Origin: Earliella scabrosa | Lineage: Eukaryota > Basidiomycota > Agaricomycetes > Polyporales > Polyporaceae | Assembly (NCBI GenBank): GCA_022605405.1 | Contig: JABYQQ010000004.1 | Coordinates: 1,984,001-2,048,000 of the forward strand | Direction of reading: 5' to 3' | Length of the DNA stretch: 64,000 nt | Notes under the pieces: model-generated | Seen by the model: only the letters and a program-made list of their open reading frames with translations | What the model was told of the DNA's origin: nothing | The model's database searches: none | Program-made: the position numbers and the translations under genes | In this document: positions 13,040 to 24,199 of the stretch, piece by piece | Layout: each line of letters begins with the position of its first letter | Position numbering within the stretch: the stretch's first letter is position 1

Positions 13040-14049
13040 ATGGCCGATCAGCTAGTCAGTTGCGCGAGCTCGTGACCTTGTGCGGAAAGCAAGGATTTCT
13101 GACTTTCTTGCGTGTCTACGCGATAATCTCTACAGACCCAGGGTAGGTGATATCCATATCCGCGAGGGTGCTGACCACTTATCTGTTCCTCCTATAGAGC
13201 AGATTGCTGGTACGCGAACTGCCCCGCGCGGGGCTCATGCGCGATGCTAACGATCGAGACTCCCAGAGTTCAAGGAGGCGTTCTCCCTCTTCGATAAAGG
13301 TGAGTATTCCTCTTACTCGCACATATCCTGGCGACGCGTCAGTGCCCACTCGTTCCCATTATCCACGCGCCATCTATTGCTCTGTATCCCCGCCGGGCGA
13401 GCTTCGTCCCCAACTCTCCCCGTATTCCCTCTTCTCAAACACATCTGAACGACCACCCGGGTACGAACAGATGGCGATGGCACGATCAACACCAAGGAGC
13501 TCGGCACCGTCATGCGCTCGCTCGGGCAGAACCCCACCGAGTCGGAGCTGCAGGACATGATCAACGAGGTCGACGTGGACGGGAACGGCTCGGTCGACTT
13601 TCCCGAGTTCCTGACGATGATGTCCCGCAAGGTGGGCGACGCGGACAGCGAGGCGGAGATCAAGGCCGCCTTCCAGGTCTTTGACAAGGACGGGAGCGGC
13701 TCCATCTCGGCCTCGGAGCTGCGGCAGGTCATGTCCAGCATCGGTGCGTCGGCTCGCGTTTCGAGGATAGGCGGAGGTGGAGGTGGAGGTGGATGTGCTC
13801 ACTGGGGTTGGTACTTCTCACAGGCGAGAATCTGACCGAATCGGAGCTTGACGAGATGATCCGTGAAGCTGATATCGACGGCGACGGCACGATCAGCTAC
13901 GAGGGTGAGTGCCTTTGTCAGTACGGTGATGGATCTGTCGTTGATCTGCCCTTCCGACGCAGAGTTCGTGAAGGTATGTCGTACAGTCTTGGGCGTCTTG
14001 GAGTCAATCCTCAATTCAACAATATCTGTAGATGATGGTGGCGAAGTAG
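13040..14049 (+). CDS. CMD1: calmodulin
   Basis: This is the calcium sensor that activates calcineurin and CaM kinases. Eight exons (13040-13054, 13136-13142, 13198-13209, 13267-13299, 13471-13743, 13824-13904, 13963-13973, 14032-14049) join to exactly 149 aa, the eukaryotic standard. Four complete EF-hand loops are visible: [36 protein letters not shown] and [12 protein letters not shown], each with Asp at position 1 and Glu at position 12. The protein starts MADQLTQEQIAEFKEAF and ends EEFVKMMVAK. Exons 2, 3 and 7 are only 7, 12 and 11 bases long. They are required to complete the conserved helix A and the fourth EF-hand, and all introns have good GT/AG borders. Confidence 0.97.
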
Positions 14050-17033
14050 TCAAAGTGCGCGCGGTATCTCCCAAAGCTGACGTGTTGACGTTTGTATCAA
14101 ATTTGTATACTGTAACTCTATCTATGACTTGGTCCGGTCCTACAGCTTGAACAGGCCACATGAAATGGCCCCGCTCGAGAGCAGGTCAATCCTTCTGGGA
14201 CGGCTGTGGCAAAACGTTTGAGATACGCCATCTCCTTCTCGAGCCTCCACGGTCACTGCCCGTTCTGCCCAATGCTCGTGGACTGAGGGTTAGACATGTC
14301 GTGGTACGCTCCAGGCACTCATCATCCTGTTAGTAGCAGTTGACTCGGATAGCTTATCGAGCTAGCTGCGTGACGTCAACTTCCCCCGTCGCGTAGCACT
14401 TGTATTCTCATACCAGCAGCTTCTCATACGCATGTTCCCTGGATATCATCCGGCTTCGCTGCTGCTCCCAGAATGGCGATCCGCTGCATATCGATGACGT
14501 CTCCTTGTTGCAACCGTTGCAACGTCAAAATAAGCTCTCATGAGAGAGGGATGGGTATTCAATATTCAATTTTCATCCAGCTTCATCGTCCGCGTTCCCA
14601 GCCCGTCACGTATGGTCGTGTGCGCTATATCAAGAGCAGAACGGCGTGCGTGACGGTCATGGCTATCTTGAGAGTGGTCGCTGTGGGAACTATTGCATGA
14701 CGCGTGTTTATGCATCAGCACGATTGCGTCTGACGCTCGGCGCAGAGGATTAGAATGGAGCTGGAATGGAGCGACGACGGCGGTGTCAAGTCGCCCGAGT
14801 TCTGTGTGACAGTACTGACAGATCCTGCCGCAGCTTGCGCTGCGGACCTGTAGTGGGGTCGAACATGCGCTGGGGCGAGACGCAAACGCAGCCCGGAGCG
14901 TAACCGTGCATGTGTACGTGGGGATGTGCGACCGAACACGGCTGCATATGCATTGAATGTCCCAACGATAGGCATACGTGCAATATAGCCGATCCACCCT
15001 TGTGCGTCTTCCCGTGCGCGGGCGGAAAGAGGGAAGAGTGGGGACCGTCAGGATGAGCGCACGGAGCCGTCATGCTCACGTCGCGCAAGCTGCCCTTGAG
15101 CTGAGGAAGCAAGGGGGTGTATGTGGAGCGCGTGGCTGACTGGATCCTCGGCGAGCGTTCCATATGAGGCCTGGCGACAAGGTCAATGTTCAAATCTTGC
15201 GTGCGCGTCTGCCATCCAGGGACTGCTGCCACGACGGCCGTGGTCAGCGTGGACCAAGTTGTAGGATATGCTCGGAGGTCAGGTCCAATAGGTTAGGCGC
15301 GAGCCTGCCAACTGTAAGTACACATGGTACCTGGAACCGCGACCCTCCCCTGTCGCTCATTAACGTTTAACATTGTTACTCCGCGCCCCGCTCGCTGTCG
15401 GCGAAACCGATCGTGCTCCGGAAAGCGTCTCCGGTCGGTGTCGGCACATCTATAAAGTTACATAGGCAGCATGATACACGCGCTCGAGGCCGGGACATAC
15501 ATGGCATATGGAGCATGACAGGCTCGCGAGCAGCCGACGTGACGACGAGTGTCGCGCCCCGACCGTGCCCGGACGGCCGATTCGCAGTCACCCCGCGCGT
15601 GCCCGTGCCCGTACGGAGTACTCACTTAGGCAGGCGGTTATCGCGACTCGAGCCTGAGCCTGAGCGTGCCAATGGAATCTGGATGTTGGGGGCGTACACG
15701 TTGGGCTCGGCCCCGTCCACGCGCAACGACGTTGGGCCGGCTTGGGGACCTACGCCCAAAACATCTGCGGCTAACCATCTGGGGCAGGAGAGTTTGCACG
15801 ATGATGCTCATCCGACATCGATATGGGAGGCGTGCGAGAGCGGAGGGGCTTGGCGGGCTGCGTCGGTCGTAAGTAGGGAGCTGCTTGACGCGCCGCGGAT
15901 GGTTGTTGTTGCTGAGGGGGTGCTCGGCGGGCCGCTGGGGTCTCGAAGGGGCTGGCGATGACATACCAGCCTCAGGAACAAGTTACAACTAGTCCTGGCG
16001 TTAGCAATGGAATGAACGGCATGGATCTGGGGGTTTTGCGCAGAGCATGGCTGTGTCGATGTGAGTTCGGGGTGCGTCCACGGTGTAGATTTAGACCGAG
16101 CTTGAGCTTGAAGGTTTGTTTATGAATGCCCGTGCTGGGCTCGGGACTTGGTATATGTACATAAGGAGTCTGGGTCGATCGCCCCAGGCTTCCTGCTTCT
16201 TGAGAAGCGATTCGGTTCGCCACGGTTGTTTCTGGCTGAGAAGATGCGGGGAAGTGAGAGTACGTACGGGGAACGTTGGCGATTGTATTAGGATGACCCC
16301 ACGGCGTCGGATGAGTGCAATTGTAACGAGTGTGTTTGACTGCCGGACGGAGCATCACGGAGAGCACGCACGTACAGGGGGCGGTGGGCAGGTGTTGTGT
16401 ACGTCTTCTTGCGGTCACCGGATTGATTGTGTGCGGAGGCGTGAGTGCAGGAATGGTCGGATACAAGGCACAAGACGTGTGCGTCAGGGCTTGCAGGGGC
16501 TTGCCGCTGCCTGGGCGAAACATGGCTGGTCAGGAGGCGGATGGAGCGATGCACGCGAGCAAAAGGGAATCATGATCGTGTCTCGTAGCGCATCGTCGAG
16601 GACAGCGACGGTCGAGGCCACAGCGACCGCCCAGGGGCCAATTACGTCGCGCGCGGTGGGCAGCGGCGAGGGGCCAAGGAGGTCGTCTGGAACGGTGATG
16701 AGGAGCAGGCCGACGTCGCGGGGCTGCAGCCAATCGGAGGCCCGGGCCCGACGCGCCAGGAAGGACGGCTCGACGGGGTGGAGTCCCGTTCCGCAAATAC
16801 ACGATTCACGTGCCGGCGCGGCCATTTTTCCTCGCCATGGGCTGGCGATCGCCCGAGTCAGCGTCCAATCCGGTCCTCCTGCTACTCGCCACGCCCGCCT
16901 CAATGCACAGCTCATAACACCCTCCCAACGCTCGCCCAAGTCTCCCTTTCTCCCCCGTCTCCTCCCTCCCCAGCCTCCTCGAGGCGCGACGCGTCCCCAC
17001 TCTGGCCTCCCCGACACACCCTTGCACTACGAC
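14050..17033. other. 3-kb interval without a firmly assigned gene
   Basis: 14050-14470 should be calmodulin 3' UTR and flank. The rest has only short or compositionally biased frames, apart from the weak minus-strand candidate at 15376-15964. The stretch from about 16880 to 17033 is strongly pyrimidine-rich and probably forms the promoter and 5' leader of the gene starting at 17034. Confidence 0.4.
15376..15964 (-). CDS. possible small spliced gene, unknown product
   Basis: Minus-strand reading gives an ATG at 15964 followed by about 50 residues. A putative intron of about 54 bases (donor GTCGGA, acceptor CGCAG) leads into a protein-like segment containing GAEPNVYAPNIQIPLARSG, and then a GTGAGT donor. 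A further frame ending GDAFRSTIGFADSERGAE lies lower down, but I could not fix the phase joining it. No family is recognised, and upstream exons may exist. This could instead be chance coding-like sequence. Confidence 0.25.
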
Positions 17034-19396
17034 ATGGCGGACGAGCCTCCGACGACGCGCACGCGACACTCCCTCAAGAGCTGTCTCAAGCTCACCCCGC
17101 CGATCACCCCGGACCTCAGTGCAGCACCCAGTCCGTGCAACTCTGGCCGCACATCACCATCGATAGCCAGCGACAGCGAGTCCTCCGTCAGCAGTGGCTG
17201 CAGAAAGACCGTTTCGTTCTGCTCGGACGATGAGCTGGAGGAGGTCTTCTGGGCGGACGAATGGGACCGGACTCCCGCTGCCGCCACGCCCAAGCTGTCC
17301 TATCAGTGCGTATCTTCATCTCTATCTCCCCCGATTTCTGCTATCCCTCCCCGTCGTCCGCTGTATGCTCCCCGCAGGGAAGCTGAGAGGCGGCCGACGC
17401 TCCGTTCCTTTCCGGTGCAGGGCTGCATTGATGCGAGCCATGCGAGCGGCTCTTGCCGACCTATATCCGGATTTGGGGCGCGACGTCATCCATGACGGGC
17501 GCGGCCGTCGCGTCCCGCCACAATCTCTCTCTTGCGTCCGGCCGACGACTCGCAGGCTTAGGCCGACGCTCCTGCCGTCCTCCATTTATATTCGCTGTCG
17601 CCCGCGCCCACTGACCCTTCTCCCCTCTCCTCAGGGACATCCTCGAGCTCAAGCAGCTGCGCATAAACCTCCCCTGCTCTCCTTCCCCACTTCCGCCCCG
17701 CCAACCGTTCACGACCTCTCCCCCATCGTCCTCCAAACCCCCCTTCCCCCTCTCACGATTCGCATCCACGGCGTCCCACACACCCTCCAAGTGGAAAAAC
17801 CGGTCCGAGCCGCAGCGTGCGGACATCGACCCGGCGATCCTCCCCTACCTTGACGCCGTCCCCATCCGTCTTCTCCCCCTTCTTCCCCAGTCTCCAACTG
17901 AGTCTGAACCGCCTGCGCTTCCGGAACCCCATCCCCAGACGCCAACTCCGACTGCATCTCCCGAGACGCGACCTATTGCCAAACCTCCTTCGGAGCCTCC
18001 CGAGTTGCGTATAGAACCCGCCATTCCCGCGGTGGTATCCCCGCCTTCATCTGTTCCGGCAAGGAAACCGAACTTTGCGTTCTTGCCCTTGTTGCCCCTG
18101 CAAGACCCTCCACCAATACAGTCTGACGCTGTGGTCCAACCACGCGCTCCCGCCATGCCAAGACGCAAGATCAATATGACGTTCTTGCCGGTGAACGCGA
18201 TGCCAGACGCTGACTCGTCATCGTCGACCCTAGACGTGAGTGTCAACGCACGAACGGATGTGCACAGTGGGGTGGGAACGTCGGCCAGCGCCGTGTTGCC
18301 ATCTCCATCGTCGTCCGTCACTGGTACTGATCCGAGTCCAGACGCTGGCCACCTCATAGCAGCCTCCGAGTCAGAGCTATCCTCTTCCACAACCATGACA
18401 AGCACCTCGGACGCGTCCTCGGCCATGCCCCCTCTGCCGCATCTATTGGCTCTTCCCGTCGACTTCGCTTTGCCGCTCAATGTCGAGTCCGATACCGATA
18501 CGGAAACAGACAACTACACTGACACGGACGCGGAGAGCGACGCACCGAGTACCAGTACTTTAGCCAGTTCACTACCCTCCCCTCCGTGCGATTATGACAG
18601 CGACAGCGGTCTCCACGACTTGAAGTCGGACGCGGAACTGGTACCTCCAGGTTACTATCCCCGCAAACACAGGGATTCAGATCCGGGTTCCTACTTTCCC
18701 CCCGTCGTTTCTGTCCCTCTTGGGGAGGCTACCGCCGCACCTCCACATCTGCCGGACCATCTCATTGTCGCAGACGTGTCCTCTGCGCACTCGAGTGGCC
18801 CAGGTCAAACACCTCCACTGTCCGTGCTCTTTCCCTCCCCGCGCTCGCAAGCTGCGCCATTGCTGCCTCTAGACGTTTTGTCAACGTCAGCATCGCAATC
18901 ATCGTCCGACGATTCGGAAATCCCCGCCGTTCCCGCATCTGTTGAGCTTGATGCTGCGCCACCGCCTCCGGTCCTCACATCGCTCTCACTTCCCCCATCG
19001 CTGGTCGGCGCGTTGGCGGGCGATGCATCCCTGCCAGCTACACCTCTATCCATGCATCGCATGCTACACAAGAAGCTCACGCTCGAGGCGCTCCCTAGTC
19101 CAGCACTCGTTCCGCCGAGCCCGTTCGAGCTTGAGCCCCATAGCCTTGGTGGGAGTCCGAAGGTCCCCACGGCGAACGACGTAGGAACTGCCGAGCTCTC
19201 GCCCGCGGCCGTGAATGGCCGCGACGCTACGCCCGTTCTGCGCGCTATCGCAGTGAACAACACTCCAGACGATTCGCCGTTGCTCACACTCGAGAACGTC
19301 CGTGCCTCCTGGGATGCTGGTGCCCGTGCGAAGCTTGCGGCTGGCGCAGGCGTTCAGGGGATCGCTCCTAGTCTTAGCAGGAGACGATTCTCGTGA
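17034..19396 (+). CDS. conserved fungal Pro/Ser-rich protein with PP1-docking-like motif
   Basis: Two exons (17034-17305 and 17635-19396) join in frame to 677 aa. The N-terminus carries LKSCLKLTPP and then RKTVSFCSDDELEEVFWADE, followed by WDRTP and LSYQDILELKQL. From memory this block is the conserved core of an uncharacterised basidiomycete family. RKTVSF fits the RVxF-type docking consensus for protein phosphatase 1. The rest is low-complexity Pro/Ser/Ala sequence broken by two similar patches, ARKPNFAFLPL (about residue 240) and RRKINMTFLPV (about 280). There is no transmembrane segment or catalytic domain. The start was chosen because conserved sequence begins here; the frame is open farther upstream but reads as low-complexity. 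The function is inferred only from motifs. Confidence 0.8.
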
Positions 19397-20147
19397 TCGT
19401 GTGCGGGAATGACCTACCTACTTACATATCTTCTCTCTTACATGGTTTCCACCCTCTGACGTGCTTTGTCCCATGCTGCTAGTCGCTTTCATTGACCTGA
19501 TACACATCCACACGGCACGCGTCTTGTGTTCGCCATGTCCGACCCCTCGTATTCTATACTACCTTATTCCTACATCGTTCAGATTCGTTCTCGACCCGCC
19601 AACATCCCATCGCATCCCCCGCATCCCGCATCCCCCGCATCCCGCATCCCGCATCCTCCACACGCCCCCCATGCATGTTGTCACATATCGTTAGCTTACC
19701 ATACCGCGCATATTATTGATGGATTTCGTGTACTCGCTTTCATCATCATATCCACATCCTTCTTAGTTTCTTACGATGACGCGTCCTGACGGACATTCCA
19801 CGCCGTTCCGTGCGCCGTCGTTAGACACACCATCGCATGGGCGCACTTTTGTCGACGACGACGTCGGCCCGTGCGCTCAGGCTGTATACGTATACTTTAC
19901 TTTTGACCTTGTCATGTAAATCTAGACTTGAGACTGGCAAGTTGACTTGGACGCGAGTCGACTTGTTGGAGTTTCTCGGAATCCCTCTGCACTATACATA
20001 GATGGCTCGAGTTACCATGAGCACATGGTGGGAGACGTGTGCACAAGATTCTTGAGCAGGACAAACTCGCACATAAAGCTCGCAAGTCAAATCTGTCAAC
20101 ACGGCCAGTACATCAACCGTAGCGCACACCAAGCCCAAGCCAACCCA
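19397..20147. other. convergent 3' flanks
   Basis: This lies between two convergent genes. It holds a CCGCATC tandem repeat and AT-richer 3'-UTR-like sequence, with no gene seen. Confidence 0.6.
19608..19658. repeat. CCGCATC-type minisatellite
   Basis: About six imperfect head-to-tail copies of a 7-8-base unit (CCGCATC / CCCGCATC) lie in an intergenic, convergent 3' region. Confidence 0.75.
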
Positions 20148-21504
20148 CTACGGAGGCCTCACAGGACCCGCGCCAGCACCAGCACTAGCACCAGCACTAC
20201 GAGTACTGAACACCTTCGCCTCGACCCTGCCCAGCCCACACGCCTCCGCGATGCTCGCCCGGACCTCGTCCACGCCGAGCCGGAGCTGGTCGTGCGCGGC
20301 GGCGGCAGTGACGATGGGCGGGAGACACGTCGGCGCGGCGGAGAAGAGGTCGGCGCGGATGCGGGCGAGGGCGGGCGCGAGGTCGCGCGGGCGGAGCGTG
20401 TCTGCTTTGGTGATTATCGCTTGGAGCGTCCATTGGCCGGGGGGTCCGGGGGATCGGGAGGAGCGGGGGGAGTGGGATTGGGAGGGTTGGGGGGAGTGGG
20501 AGGAGTGGGAGGAGTGGAGGGATTGGCAGTGTGCGTCGAGGGAGGCGAGCATCATGCGGTCGGCGGCGTTGAGGCCGTGCGCGGCGTGGATGAGGACGAG
20601 CACGCGGCGGAGTCTGCAGGAGGGAAAAGGGTTGTTAGCGATAGATAGAGGAGAAGGGTGGGACGAGGACTGGGACGGGGGGGCGTACTGACTCGGCGCG
20701 GGTCTGGAGGTAGTGCTCGAAGAGCGCGCCCCATTCTGGGCGGCCGCGGGCGCCGTAGCCGGGCGCGTCGACGAGGACGAGCTGGCCGGGCGGGGGGCCG
20801 ACGCGGTAGAAGTTGAGCGTCTGGGTTCGGCCCTGCGAAGGTTGGAGGTGAACGTCGGTGGTGGAACCAGGTGTGCGTTTGGCCCAATGAATGCATGTAT
20901 ATGAGGTGTTCGCGAACAAAGGTCAAGATCGTCAGCGTGCGACCCATGGACTAGGATGAGTTGTCCGAGCGGTACGTACTGGGGTTTTGCTCGTGTGAAG
21001 CAGGTTTCGTCGCCCGAGGACGGCGTTCAGGAGCGTCGATTTTCCGACGTTGGCGCGACCTGTATACGTATATGTAGATGTCAGTCGAGGACCGAGGGTG
21101 AGCGCGTCGAAGCCGGACCAGGCGGCACGCACCAGTAACGATGACCTGCATTGAATGTCTCGAATATCAGCATATGCGTCGCACATGTACTTGGAATAAG
21201 GCAAACTGACCTCGGGACGGCCGTGCAATTTGGGTATGGATGCAGACGTGGCTGCTGCCGCGAGAAACTCTGCCGACTGGTGGTCCGCGAAGACGTCGCT
21301 CGGCTTCCTGCCAGTGGTGGACATCCACCGTCGAAGTGCTGGTCCGCACCAGTGCGCGTCTGCGGTGATGCCAGCCTTGAGGCGTGCATGGCTCACTGCT
21401 GTGGGGGTCCGAATCTGACTAGTGCTGTACAATCTGACATTACGAGCTAGGCTTCGTAGTGAGACTAGTAATTGCCAGGCACAGCGGGAAGACAGACGCT
21501 GCAT
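20148..21504 (-). CDS. MRX8: mitochondrial EngB/YihA-type GTPase
   Basis: This is a TrmE-Era-EngA-EngB-Septin-like GTPase of the EngB family, whose bacterial members act in large-ribosomal-subunit assembly. The yeast mitochondrial homologue is Mrx8. Exons (descending) 21504-21211, 21145-21133, 21059-20980, 20832-20693 and 20613-20148 give 330 aa in frame. The N-terminus MQRLSSRCAWQLLVSLRSL is Arg/Ser/Leu-rich and amphipathic, a good mitochondrial presequence. G1 is GRANVGKST (about residue 103), then GRTQTLNFYRV (G2), DAPGYG (G3) and ITKAD (G4). A Ser/His/Pro-rich insertion of about 30 residues precedes G4, and the C-terminus is Ala/Gly-rich. The start at 21504 is preferred over in-frame codons upstream because of the presequence. 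Confidence 0.88.
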
Positions 21505-22931
21505 GCGTTGATAGCCACAATGCCAGACCCAATCAACTTTAGATGCAGTCGTTGACTTTGCAGGGGACACTGGCAGAGATATGGGGAGAAGTCCGGATCC
21601 GTGACGAGAGGTTTAGAGCGACAATATAAGCGCCGGATTGCGTCGTAAGTACACGCGCCGGGCGCGGTATATGGGGTTTATAACTTCTGTAGTTTGGGAG
21701 CATCGCGCGTCATCCCCAGACACCGCACGGAAGTATCGCTGTGGGCGCGAGGTCGCCCGCCGTCAGAAGATCGGATGCAAACACTCTCTTCCATCTGCAC
21801 CTTTGAGGCGTTGAGTGGCAGGGCTGAGCGGAGCAGGCTCGTGGGCCCGTGCGCTTATGTAAAGGTAGGGCCAGTCTCCCGGACATCTGCGACACGACGA
21901 GTGTTCATTCATCCTTCTCTCGCCAGGGCTCCAAACGAGTCTATCTCGTCTACATACACGCTAGACGTCACGAAGGTCCCTAGTCCCCACGCCGAGAACC
22001 CACGTAGTTCCCTCGCGTCGTCTCGCGACCCCGCTGCGAGACTGGCTCACAGTGACTGCCAGACATGTCTGGCAGCTTCTGGCAGGACGTCGACGGATTG
22101 TGAGGACAGTCGCTCGTGCATCGGTCGGACCCGGACACTTTGATTGGCTGTGTGGTCGTGTACGTGTCTGCAACGCCATCCAAACGCACTGCTGTGACGA
22201 GCGCGGTGCGCTGAGCTATATGCGCGATCCTCGTACGTTACCGACGGGCATGCGGCAGTCAATCGAATCTGACTTCGGCTCTATGAATCTAATAACAGCA
22301 GTTGAGTCACGCGATGACGCGAACTAAAGGTAAACAAATGCCCCCGTGCTCACCTCTGACCACCTCTTGCGACTTGAGTCTTGTAAACTACACAATACTG
22401 ACTGACTCTGACCCGCGCCAAGAGAGGATGATCGTCTGGCGACTCTGGCCAAGGAAACATTGACATCATACCGCAGTGGCGCTCGACCTCAGCTCATGTC
22501 AAGCTCTGGTCAAGCTCGGAACACGTCGGCAACTCCAGGTTCATGTCAAGCTCAGGGGAAAGGACAGGTAGTACAGCAACGGCTGCGGAGGGGGTACTCA
22601 GACTGACAGGGATTGAGTATGTATTACGTTGGCTAGGTTATAGTTGATTCGGAGGGTACGCCGAGCGTTCCGAAGCATCTCTGCGCTGTTGACTATTCGA
22701 CACTGCTTCGACAAGCCCGGCTCCATCATAGTCCATCATCCATGGCAGTACACGATGTCGGTCAAATTCACCGTGGGGCCGGCTTCTACTCCTCAGCAGT
22801 ACTTAGAAAAGACACCCCTCACTTCCACCCCTGGCACGCCACCTTCTGCTCGCACTGTGAACATCATCCCACATATACCTCACGATCGTTACGACCTTGC
22901 CCCGACCTCTTCGTGTAATATTCCACGCAAC
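21505..22931. other. divergent intergenic region, no gene seen
   Basis: 1.4 kb separates the GTPase (minus) and the MARVEL-like gene (plus). Short direct repeats of TCAAGCTC occur around 22497-22555. No protein family is recognised. The frame upstream of 22932 stays open for about 60 codons from an ATG at 22755 and could be a 5' extension of the next gene. Confidence 0.45.
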
Positions 22932-23760
22932 ATGGCCAACTATGACACGCATGTACGGCGCGGACAGCCAGGTAAGTCTCTTGCCGAGTATCGCTCTCAG
23001 TGGTCCATCAGCGGACTTGGCTTACACGTTCATCGTTTGTGATTCCAGTCCTCTTTGTCTTCATCGTCATCTTCAGCATCTTCGAGGTGAGCAGTGCTTC
23101 AATTTGCAACTCATGACCGTGAAACCTGATTGCGGGGCGGGGCGGCGTAGCTTGTGAATGCTGCGTGGCTCGTGAGCAGGTTCGACCTGCTACAAGACTA
23201 CCCCTCCCTGGACGTGCGCGACCGCACGCGGTTCTTAGTGTTCGTGACGAGCTGGACGATCCTCGTCTCCCTCATCTACTTCACGCTATTCCTCCGCACG
23301 CCTGAGAACGGGATCTGGACCAAGTTCCATAGCCATGCAGCTGTGTGAGTCCATTCCCGCAGCGTGGAGTAATGACTTAACTAAACTTGACGAATGAGAT
23401 GCAGCGTGGGCACTACTTGGATATTCTGGACCACCGGGGCTGTCGCCATCACCGTTGCGGTCGGAGGATGGCTGGACTGTGGCAGGTGCGTCCCGATGGA
23501 TCATCTCGTCTCCAGCGCAATGTATGACGTTCCGAAACAGCGCGGTGATCATGTATTGCGGACCTCTTAATGCGCTGGAAGCATTCGCATGGTTATCCTG
23601 GTGCGTGTTCCTTGTCCAGGAGAGTCATCGTCATCCTTACCGCGTGTCACGGTGTGGATGCAGGACCTTCGTGACCTTCGCGTTCGTTGTGGTCTTGTTC
23701 CGGGGGACCTCGCTTTCGGGTCGCAGCGAAGGGTATCAAGGCTTCGGATCCATGGGTTGA
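22932..23760 (+). CDS. MARVEL-like four-helix membrane protein
   Basis: Six exons (22932-22971, 23049-23086, 23151-23344, 23405-23485, 23541-23600, 23664-23760) give 169 aa in frame. The protein begins MANYDTHVRRGQP. Four hydrophobic segments follow: VLFVFIVIFSIFELV, FLVFVTSWTILVSLIYFTLF, WIFWTTGAVAITVAVGGW and an AFAWLSW...FVTFAFVVVLF segment. Conserved family signs include DVRDRTRFL between helices 1 and 2 and the YCGPLNALEAFAW block, typical of fungal MARVEL-domain proteins. The family is linked to membrane apposition and cortical domains; no specific role is known here. An ATG at 22755 in the same frame would add a Pro/Thr-rich N-terminus, but related proteins start at MANYDT. Confidence 0.8.
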
Positions 23761-24199
23761 GAGCTGATGGTCGAACCAGGGTAAGATGCTGTACTTTGTA
23801 ATTCGTGTTCCGCTGTGTTATCTGCTCTGCCTGTACCTGCATGGACATTTGGACAATCCATTTCTACACACCTGTAAACATCACCTATGAGTACGAGTAC
23901 GCAATGACTGGGTATTGATGATCTCGAACGCTTCACTCACCTCAGTTCTCTTACCCACTAGCGACTATATGACATGATCGGCGTACTGCGAAGCAAATAG
24001 ATTCACATTGAGACGTTGACAATTCTCGTTATCTCACAACCACGGGCGGGCATACATAGAGGATCAGATCATAAAAACGCATAGAGAACAGTCATCAAGA
24101 AGAACTGGGGGAAGGGTTAAGGCCAGGGGAAAGATCATGACAACCTCCCAGGCCTGTCCCCGTCTATCGAACCTTGCCATCACCGGTCACCGCCACCCG
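23761..24199. other. convergent 3' flanks
   Basis: 440 bases lie between the convergent MARVEL-like and copper-ATPase genes. They read as 3'-UTR-like sequence with no gene. Confidence 0.6.

Noticed and set aside
15972..16523. 183-codon minus-strand frame
   Set aside because: His/Thr/Pro-rich with no conserved pattern; probably chance in promoter-side sequence.
16116..17033. In-frame upstream extension of the gene at 17034
   Set aside because: The extension is low-complexity and overlaps a pyrimidine-rich promoter-like stretch; conserved sequence begins at 17034.
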